In this document: positions 1 to 4,826 of the stretch, piece by piece
How positions within the stretch are numbered: position 1 is the stretch's first letter
Layout: the number at the start of each line of letters is the position of its first letter
Source of the DNA: Rhodoferax sp.
GTDB taxonomy: Bacteria > Pseudomonadota > Gammaproteobacteria > Burkholderiales > Burkholderiaceae_C
Reading direction: 5' to 3'
Assembly: GCA_030683195.1 (NCBI GenBank)
Contig: JAUXQA010000115.1
Span: forward strand, 1-9,688
DNA length: 9,688 nt
The notes under the pieces: generated by a model
Told to the model about the DNA's origin: nothing
Seen by the model: the letters and a program-made list of their open reading frames with translations, nothing else
Database searches by the model: none
Program-made: the position numbers and the translations under genes

Positions 1-179
1 TCAGCCCTGAAAAGACCGCCGTGGGCATGGGGCCTGGCCTGAATTTCCGCTACTGGTTCAATGATGATTTTTACACCGCCCCACGGTCGTTTGTCGATCT
101 CTCACTGCAGTACCGATTCAAGCTCCAGGGGGATGAACGAGCACAGGGCTTCTTCATGACGACCTCAATCTCGTATTAG
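1..179 (+). CDS. C-terminal end of NfrA-like outer-membrane beta-barrel protein (partial, 5' end outside window)
   Basis: The frame is open from the window edge and ends at TAG 177-179, giving 58 visible residues. They show amphipathic strands: an N-F-R-Y-W-F segment, then PRSFVDLSLQYRFKL, then a last strand ending ...TTSISY. Alternating hydrophobic residues with a terminal aromatic are the usual signal for BAM-mediated insertion into the outer membrane. The PRS-x-VDLSLQYRFKL and GDERAxGFF pattern resembles, from memory, the C-terminal domain of NfrA, the outer-membrane protein used by phage N4 and part of an exopolysaccharide export machine. The next gene resembles YbcH, which is linked to nfrA in E. 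coli, and this supports the call. The N-terminal part (expected TPR repeats) is not in view. Another PelB- or PgaA-type exopolysaccharide porin cannot be excluded. Confidence 0.6.
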   Translation, partial: SPEKTAVGMGPGLNFRYWFNDDFYTAPRSFVDLSLQYRFKLQGDERAQGFFMTTSISY

Positions 180-193
180 GAATTCACATCAAA

Positions 194-198
194 GAGGG
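194..198 (+). promoter_or_regulatory. Ribosome binding site for the YbcH-like lipoprotein
   Basis: GAGGG lies 8 nt before the GTG at 207, in the 27-nt gap after the NfrA-like stop codon. It is the reason for choosing GTG 207 as the start. No other good start lies between it and the signal peptide. Confidence 0.6.
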
Positions 199-206
199 CT
201 CTCATC

Positions 207-1103
207 GTGCACGAACTTCGTCTGCCGAAACAATTACCTCGGCGCAGCCGGACATGGACCAAAGCAGGTACACACTTGGCTCGCTCATTTCTTATGCTCG
301 CCTCGTTGGTCGCCGGGATTTCCGGATGTGCAATGAATGGGGCAGATCTTCGGGTGGCCGGTGTGGTCTGGCAGATCGACAACGCAACACTCGATCCGCG
401 CGGCCACTGGGATCGCATCGGTGCGACCGAATTGTTGATCCAGTGGACTGCTGTTGACGGCACAGCATTCGTTCAAACAGAAAATTTGCCGGTTGCGGCG
501 CGCCTGCCGGATTGGAAGAGGATCGCAGGTGAGCCCTGGGCACGTGACGTGATCCTGGGCCTGGCCGGGCGCTTTGACGAACGGGCAGCGCGCGGCGACA
601 TTGTCAATCTGGCCGCAGCCTCGATTCAACTGGCCAAACTCCCGACGCCCTTGAATGTGGTGGGCTGGTACTTCCCGGTGGAAATCGATCCAACCTGGGC
701 CGAAGCGGAAAGTCTGGCACCCCTGTTGGCGACCTTGCCGCGTCCGTTATGGATCAGCGTATACGACAGTGCCAATGTGGGGCCACAGGCCTTGGTCGAC
801 GGCTTGATGAAGTGGCTGCCGCAGGATGTCGGCGTTTTTTTTCAGGACGGCGTTGGCGTCCATGCGCGCGAAGCCCATATCGCACGACACTACGCGGACG
901 TGATGTCGGCACGGCTGGGGAAGCATCGGGTCAGAATCATTGCTGAAGCGTTCCGCCCCGAAGTGGGAGGCGGATTTCGCAGCGCAACACCCGAAGAACT
1001 CAAGCCACAGGTTCGCACCTATGCCGGCTATCAGGTTTATCTGTTTGACGGGCCCCACTATGTGACGGATGCCTTGATGCAGCACCTCTTACCCCTGCGC
1101 TAA
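207..1103 (+). CDS. YbcH-like (DUF4434-type) lipoprotein, putative glycosidase-fold protein of an exopolysaccharide locus
   Basis: 298 residues starting at GTG 207. The N-terminus is basic (RR at 12-13, K19, R26), followed by a hydrophobic stretch (about 27-38) and a lipobox ending I-S-G-C with the lipidated cysteine at 41, so the protein should be anchored to a membrane on the periplasmic side. After the lipobox come GVVWQ, a later LLIQWT, GWYFPVEID, PLWISVYD and VGVFFQDGVGV. These look like successive beta-strand ends of a TIM barrel and match, from memory, the layout of E. coli YbcH and other DUF4434 proteins. That family is presumed to be glycoside-hydrolase-like, but I know of no proven reaction. 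The gene starts 27 nt after the NfrA-like gene and is probably co-transcribed with it. In E. coli the order is ybcH-nfrA-nfrB; here the YbcH-like gene lies downstream. Acidic residues such as those in EID and QDG are candidate catalytic positions (inference). Confidence 0.72.
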   Translation: MHELRLPKQLPRRSRTWTKAGTHLARSFLMLASLVAGISGCAMNGADLRVAGVVWQIDNATLDPRGHWDRIGATELLIQWTAVDGTAFVQTENLPVAARLPDWKRIAGEPWARDVILGLAGRFDERAARGDIVNLAAASIQLAKLPTPLNVVGWYFPVEIDPTWAEAESLAPLLATLPRPLWISVYDSANVGPQALVDGLMKWLPQDVGVFFQDGVGVHAREAHIARHYADVMSARLGKHRVRIIAEAFRPEVGGGFRSATPEELKPQVRTYAGYQVYLFDGPHYVTDALMQHLLPLR

Positions 1104-1129
1104 TTTCAACTGAGGGACGCAGCCGTTCC

Positions 1130-1657
1130 CTACAACGTGCCGCCAGGCACAACGGCACCTGCTGAGAGCCCACTGAGTGTCCCGTGTTCGCCCATCGCGA
1201 TAGGTTTGCCCGTGATGGCCGACGCAATCATGCTGAACGCCCTGACCATCCTGCTGTTCGATGCGTCCCAATAGTCCGCCACGTTGGGCACAAACTTCAA
1301 CAAAGCCAGCGATGGCGACGCAGGGCCATCCGGAAACCACGGCTTGGCCATGGGCGTCCACAGGCGTTCAATGCGGGCCCGGTCCGTGTCGATTTCAGCA
1401 CGACCCGACAGCGAGACATAGGTCCCGCCGGCTGTGTCGGTGAAGGTCAGGTTCGCCACTTGCAGACGATCGACCTTCGAAGATCGCAGGTCGGTAAAAA
1501 ACCAAAGCGCTCCCGTGGCATCCATCTCCAGCGGCGCCATGGGGCGACTGGCGAGTGCGCCGTCAAGCTCCACCGTGGTGAGCATCGCAATGTGAATACC
1601 CTCAATCATCTGGGCGATATGGGAGAGATCGGCACTAGCCTGTGTTTCTGTTTTCAT
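1130..1657 (-). CDS. Pyridoxamine 5'-phosphate oxidase-like protein, general stress protein 26 family
   Basis: 175 residues from ATG 1657. This start is preferred over an upstream in-frame start at 1708 because AAGG lies 6 nt before it and the family fold begins directly after it. The single split-barrel flavin-binding domain shows MLTTVELDGALASRPM (exposed strand and substrate-facing loop), ALWFFTDLRSSKV, YVSLSGRAEI, the acidic helix DTDRARIERLW and WFPDG followed by ALLKFVP. These are the hallmarks of the stress-protein-26 branch of PNPOx-like proteins, which bind FMN or F420-like cofactors. Length fits the family (about 150-180 residues). The true substrate is unknown, and this is not the vitamin B6 enzyme PdxH. 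It is transcribed toward the YbcH-like gene, with 26 bp between the stop codons, and appears to be a single-gene unit. Confidence 0.85.
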   Translation of the reverse strand: MKTETQASADLSHIAQMIEGIHIAMLTTVELDGALASRPMAPLEMDATGALWFFTDLRSSKVDRLQVANLTFTDTAGGTYVSLSGRAEIDTDRARIERLWTPMAKPWFPDGPASPSLALLKFVPNVADYWDASNSRMVRAFSMIASAITGKPIAMGEHGTLSGLSAGAVVPGGTL

Positions 1658-1680
1658 GGGTGACCTTGGTGTGAAGTAAA

Positions 1681-1702
1681 TCCTGCTACCCCTTGTGCAG
1701 GA
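1681..1702 (-). terminator. Possible weak terminator after the cheB operon (hairpin)
   Basis: On the - strand TCCTGC and GCAGGA pair around a 10-nt loop and are followed by TTTACTTC. The hairpin lies downstream of the cheB/proline-rich ORF unit and just before the stress-protein-26 gene. The T-tract is interrupted, so efficiency is doubtful. It may instead be a leader hairpin of the stress-protein gene. Confidence 0.3.
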
Positions 1703-1722
1703 AGACATTCACTGTAGAAGCG

Positions 1723-1735
1723 CCTATCTCATAGG
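1723..1735. repeat. Perfect short inverted repeat
   Basis: CCTAT-CTC-ATAGG is a 5-bp perfect inverted repeat with a 3-nt centre, between the proline-rich ORF and the stress-protein-26 gene. It could be an operator half-site pair or an RNA hairpin. Short inverted repeats of this size also arise by chance. Confidence 0.3.
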
Positions 1736-1755
1736 TCTGTGCGCTTGCGAACGGT

Positions 1756-1929
1756 TCAAGGTCGCTGGACCTTCATCGGCAGCGGCGTTGGCAGTGGTGA
1801 AGGCGGTGGCGATGGAAACGGCACCTCTGTGGGTGGCGGCATGGGCGACGGTGGGGTGGGCATCGGTGGCAGCCATTCTGGCGATGGTGATGGCAATGGC
1901 ATTTCAGTGTTCATGGTGGTTTGTTTCAT
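1756..1929 (-). CDS. Probable small proline-rich protein (57 aa) downstream of cheB
   Basis: The ATG at 1929 lies four bases beyond the cheB stop codon, and the frame ends at TGA 1756-1758. Of the 57 encoded residues, 23 are proline, mostly at every second position between residues 11 and 51, with S, T, L and M between them. The N-terminus is MKQTTMNTE and the C-terminus MKVQRP. Proline is encoded by CCA, CCG, CCC and CCT, so this is not a simple DNA repeat. There is no signal peptide or membrane segment. No Shine-Dalgarno sequence is seen; translation by coupling to cheB is the likely route. Such a chain would be an extended polyproline-like peptide that may need EF-P for translation. I do not recognise a named family, and the function is unknown. 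The opposite strand can be read as a glycine-rich frame but has no supporting context. Confidence 0.45.
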   Translation of the reverse strand: MKQTTMNTEMPLPSPSPEWLPPMPTPPSPMPPPTEVPFPSPPPSPLPTPLPMKVQRP

Positions 1930-1933
1930 CCGG

Positions 1934-2551
1934 TTAAATTTCTTTGGGTGGGGCTGCAGCTGCGCTTGCTTCGCGCTGTGCAATCCGCACAATTTCCTTG
2001 GCAATGTCTTCAGGTGACAACACAAAGTCAATGCAGCCAGTTCTGATGGCCGATTCGGGCATGTCGGGCTGGCTGGCCGTACTGAGTTTTTGTGCCAGGG
2101 TGATGCCGCCGGCCTCTTTGATGCCGCACAGCGCTGCGGCGCCGTCGCCGTCATAGCCCGACACAATCACGGCAATCAATTTGCCATCCCAATAGGTGGT
2201 GAGTGACTTCAAAAACACCGTGATCACATCGGGCCAGCCACGCGGCTTGGAAATGGGTTTCAGATGGAACACGCCGTCTTTCACATGCAGATCCCGATTG
2301 GACGGAATGATGAACACATGGTCGGGCTCAATCACCAGGTTTTCAGTGATCAGCTCGACGGGCATCGATGTAAAGTGCGGCAGCACCTCGTGCAGCCGCG
2401 TGGGCATCAGGGTGATGTGGTTGACGATCACCACTGCCACCCCTATGTCAGCCGGCAGGCATTTAAGCAGCCGGACGTAGGCATCAAGCCCCCCAGCTGA
2501 GCCCCCCACGCAAACAATCGGGAAATTTTTCGCCGCAATTTTGGATGTCAT
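1934..2551 (-). CDS. Stand-alone CheB-type protein-glutamate methylesterase domain (no receiver domain)
   Basis: 205 residues from ATG 2551, which has AAGG 6 nt upstream. A second in-frame ATG at 2584 directly abuts the previous gene's stop but lacks a ribosome site and adds an unrelated N-terminus. The chain is one CheB catalytic domain: VGGSAGG (nucleophile Ser18), NHIT (His45, where classic CheB has QH), and SGYDGDGAAA (Asp136 at the classic TGMGxDG position). CheB removes methyl groups from, or deamidates, glutamyl/glutaminyl side chains on chemoreceptors. The usual N-terminal receiver is absent, so phosphorylation by CheA is not expected to control it directly. It follows the PAS-GGDEF-EAL gene by 33 nt and probably shares its transcript. 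A chemoreceptor gene lies further upstream. Role as an accessory methylesterase is inferred. Confidence 0.85.
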   Translation of the reverse strand: MTSKIAAKNFPIVCVGGSAGGLDAYVRLLKCLPADIGVAVVIVNHITLMPTRLHEVLPHFTSMPVELITENLVIEPDHVFIIPSNRDLHVKDGVFHLKPISKPRGWPDVITVFLKSLTTYWDGKLIAVIVSGYDGDGAAALCGIKEAGGITLAQKLSTASQPDMPESAIRTGCIDFVLSPEDIAKEIVRIAQREASAAAAPPKEI

Positions 2552-2557
2552 GGAAGG

Positions 2558-2561
2558 CCTT
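2558..2561 (-). promoter_or_regulatory. Ribosome binding site deciding the CheB start
   Basis: On the - strand an A-rich stretch ending in AAGG lies 6 nt before the ATG at 2551. The alternative ATG at 2584 has no comparable sequence in front of it, which favours the shorter protein. Confidence 0.5.
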
Positions 2562-2584
2562 TTTTCTGTGAATAGGAGCGCCAT

Positions 2585-4546
2585 TTACTTGGACACATCA
2601 CTGAGGGGCAGCGACATTGAGGCCCGTTGAGCGGCCCAGCCCGTGATCCAGCCCGGCAGATCCTGCGCCGGCATCGGCTGGGCAATACAGTAACCTTGAA
2701 CCAGATCGCACCCGAGCTGCATCAGCAGCGTGCCGTGCGCTTCGGTCTCAACCCCTTCGGCAATCACGTCGCACTTGAAGGCACTGGCCAGGCTGATGAT
2801 GCCTTTCAGGATGGCCAGGTCATCCGGATCGTCCAGCATGTTTTGCACAAAACTCTGATCGATCTTGAGTGAGGCCACCCGCAGTCGTTTCAGGTAAGTC
2901 AGTGACGAGTAGCCGGTGCCAAAGTCGTCCAGCGCAAAGGTGACGCCGATTTGGCGGCATTCATCAATCACCCGCGACACATAGGGGATGTCTTTAAGCG
3001 CACTGGTTTCAAGTATTTCCAGTGTCAGGTCAGCAGGACTGACCTTCGGGTGCTGGGCCAGCAAGGTGCTCAGGCGAGTGACAAAATTAGGCTGCTGTAA
3101 CTGGCGTGCGCCCACGTTGACACTCACCTGCACCTGCACGCCCCGCACCTGCCAGGCTTCAATCTGGCCCAAGGCTGTGCTGATGACCCACTCGCCGATG
3201 GGGATGGCCAGCGCATGGTCTTCCACCACGGGCAAAAAAGATCCAGGCAGCCGCAGTCCCGTGACCGGGTGCTGCCAACGAATCAGGGCCTCGACCCCCA
3301 CCAATTGACCGGTGCGCAGGTTCACCTTCGGCTGGTAATGCAGCACAAACTCACCTCCGTCGAGCGCTTGCCGAACACCGTGCAGGTCTTCGTGCCAGCA
3401 TCGCAAGCTACTTTCCTGCTCCGCATCAAACACCTGATAACAGTTTTTTCCGGCCTGTTTGGCAAAGTACATGGCCTGGTCGGCCTGACGCATCAATTGG
3501 TCGCCTTCCACCTCCTGCGCTTGCGGGTAGAACGTCACGCCCAAGCTGGCCGACACCCGAAGCAAATGGCCCTTGAACCGCACGGGATGGGCCGCAGCGG
3601 CCAGCAGCCGGTCCATCAGTGGCGCGCAAACCTGAATGTCGCCCAAGTTGGTCAGCACCGCGATAAACTCATCACCGCCCAGGCGCGCCAGGGTGTCGCC
3701 CTCGCGCAGCACCTGCTGCATGTGCCCGGCCAGCGCAATCAACAACTGATCACCGGCGTCATGGCCATGCTGGTCATTGATCGTCTTGAAACCGTCCAGA
3801 TCGATACACACCACCGCCAGCCCTTGCCCGGTGCGCCGTGCGTTGGCCATGGCCTGGTCCAATCGGTCGGCCTTGAGGCGCCGGTTGGGCAGACCAGTCA
3901 GGGCATCGAAATGGGCCAGTTGAAGCAGTTGATACTCAATTGCCTTGAGCGCACTGATGTCGCTCAAGGCCATGCGCAATGCGAAGGCTCCATCGGCATC
4001 GGTCGTCCCAGTGGCCATCAAATGCACCCATAACTGCGGCCCCTCCACGCGGTGCATGCGGACCTCACCCGACTGTGGCGACCCCGTCTCCCGCAACTGT
4101 TTGCATAACAAGTAGTAACTGTCCTGATCTTCCCTTGCAATAAATGCATGCAGGGGGCGCGTGACCAGCGCGCCGCGGTTCACGCCCAAAAGGGTGGCTG
4201 CGGTCAGGTTGGCTTCCAGAATAGCGCCGTTGGCACCCACGGTGACGTAGCCCACGGGCGCAAGGTCATACAGGTCAAAGTAGCGTGCCCTTGCGCTCTC
4301 CTGAGCCAGGTGGGACTGGCGCAATTCGTCGTTTTGCAGCTCCAGCTCAATCTGGTGCACTTGGAGTTCATGCACAAGCTCTTGCACCGCCTGCGGCGAA
4401 GGTTCGGGAAGGTTGTCGCCTTTGCTCGCAGCGTGGTGGTTGAACCGGGCTTCAGCGCGCTGGCGGAGCGCCTCATCGGCCGCTTGAGCTGCCCGGTCCG
4501 GGTCCGGGTCCGGCGCCGGTTTCGGGAGGGACGCGGGGCAGCTCAT
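2585..4546 (-). CDS. PAS-GGDEF-EAL protein, probable bifunctional cyclic-di-GMP cyclase/phosphodiesterase
   Basis: 653 residues and no membrane segment, so probably cytoplasmic. Residues 1-50 are acidic and proline-rich with a PD repeat; about 52-90 form a coiled-coil linker (ELQVHQIELELQNDELR) leading into a PAS domain (about 90-205). The GGDEF domain (about 205-375) carries an intact GGDEF at 290-294 and an RxxD inhibitory site (R281, D284), so diguanylate cyclase activity with product feedback is plausible. The EAL domain (about 383-633) carries E419-A-L, N477, LEILET, D540-D541 in DDFGTGYSS, K561, E597 in AEGVE and Q617, the residues expected for c-di-GMP hydrolysis. Which activity dominates, and what the PAS domain senses, cannot be read from sequence. 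The ATG at 4546 is the first in-frame one after a stop; its ribosome site is weak (AGGG, 11 nt away). It heads a likely operon with cheB. Confidence 0.93.
   Translation of the reverse strand: MSCPASLPKPAPDPDPDRAAQAADEALRQRAEARFNHHAASKGDNLPEPSPQAVQELVHELQVHQIELELQNDELRQSHLAQESARARYFDLYDLAPVGYVTVGANGAILEANLTAATLLGVNRGALVTRPLHAFIAREDQDSYYLLCKQLRETGSPQSGEVRMHRVEGPQLWVHLMATGTTDADGAFALRMALSDISALKAIEYQLLQLAHFDALTGLPNRRLKADRLDQAMANARRTGQGLAVVCIDLDGFKTINDQHGHDAGDQLLIALAGHMQQVLREGDTLARLGGDEFIAVLTNLGDIQVCAPLMDRLLAAAAHPVRFKGHLLRVSASLGVTFYPQAQEVEGDQLMRQADQAMYFAKQAGKNCYQVFDAEQESSLRCWHEDLHGVRQALDGGEFVLHYQPKVNLRTGQLVGVEALIRWQHPVTGLRLPGSFLPVVEDHALAIPIGEWVISTALGQIEAWQVRGVQVQVSVNVGARQLQQPNFVTRLSTLLAQHPKVSPADLTLEILETSALKDIPYVSRVIDECRQIGVTFALDDFGTGYSSLTYLKRLRVASLKIDQSFVQNMLDDPDDLAILKGIISLASAFKCDVIAEGVETEAHGTLLMQLGCDLVQGYCIAQPMPAQDLPGWITGWAAQRASMSLPLSDVSK
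4495..4512. repeat. Three tandem GGTCCG hexamers inside the GGDEF-EAL gene
   Basis: GGTCCG occurs three times in direct succession and encodes the Pro-Asp repeat near residues 12-17 of the PAS-GGDEF-EAL protein. Changes in copy number would stay in frame and alter only the length of the flexible N-terminus. Confidence 0.7.
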
Positions 4547-4826
4547 GCGGCGCTGACCCTGGTTCGGTAGCGGTTCATTGCCAGGCCCGGCCTGTCGTTG
4601 TGGACTTCAAGGGCACCCAGGCTGGTAGGAGATATCTGCATCGTGAAGGCAGTGTAGACAGTTTGCCCGTCGCGGATTGTTCGCAGGCGCACACTCAAGG
4701 CGTCACAAACTTAAGCGCAATGCCTTCAGACACCCTCCATCGGCATATTTGACTATTTTTGATGCTTTCTTGCCCCAGCCGGCGAATTCAAATGGTTTAC
4801 CTAGAGTAAAACAATAGCAAAAAAGC
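4547..4826. other. Non-coding gap between chemoreceptor and GGDEF-EAL genes
   Basis: These 280 bases hold no convincing gene on either strand. The part next to the chemoreceptor stop (4737-4826) is AT-richer than the surroundings, has an imperfect GTTTAC/GTAAAAC inverted repeat (about 4795-4812) and a sigma-28-like motif. No strong rho-independent terminator for the chemoreceptor gene is visible. A long leader of nearly 200 nt would precede the GGDEF-EAL start if the sigma-28 motif is used; I recognise no riboswitch class in it. Confidence 0.5.
4739..4762 (-). promoter_or_regulatory. Possible sigma-28 (FliA) promoter for the GGDEF-EAL/cheB unit
   Basis: On the - strand TCAAA, a 13-nt spacer and GCCGAT follow one another, close to the flagellar sigma-28 pattern TCAAG-N13/15-GCCGATA. 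The -10 continues with GG instead of AA, so the match is imperfect. It points toward the GGDEF-EAL gene and lies in the AT-rich part of the gap. A sigma-28 promoter would fit a motility-linked operon, but this is a reading by eye. Confidence 0.3.

Noticed and set aside
1114..1130. Hairpin GGGA...TCCC between the convergent lipoprotein and stress-protein genes
   Set aside because: The stem is about 6 bp with a bulge and has no T-tract on either strand, too weak to call a bidirectional terminator.
1739..2017. Glycine-rich open frame on the + strand across the proline-rich region
   Set aside because: It starts at GTG without a ribosome site and runs antisense into cheB; the glycine codons are the complement of the proline codons. 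The - strand frame has better context (immediately after cheB).
1756..2166. Longer 136-codon - strand reading that includes the proline-rich ORF
   Set aside because: Its first half overlaps cheB in another frame and shows no domain character; only the part after the cheB stop is plausible.
3215..4033. Long + strand open frame opposite the GGDEF-EAL gene
   Set aside because: It is antisense to a gene with clear GGDEF and EAL motifs; its His/Gln/Arg-rich composition is typical of a reverse-frame shadow in GC-rich DNA.
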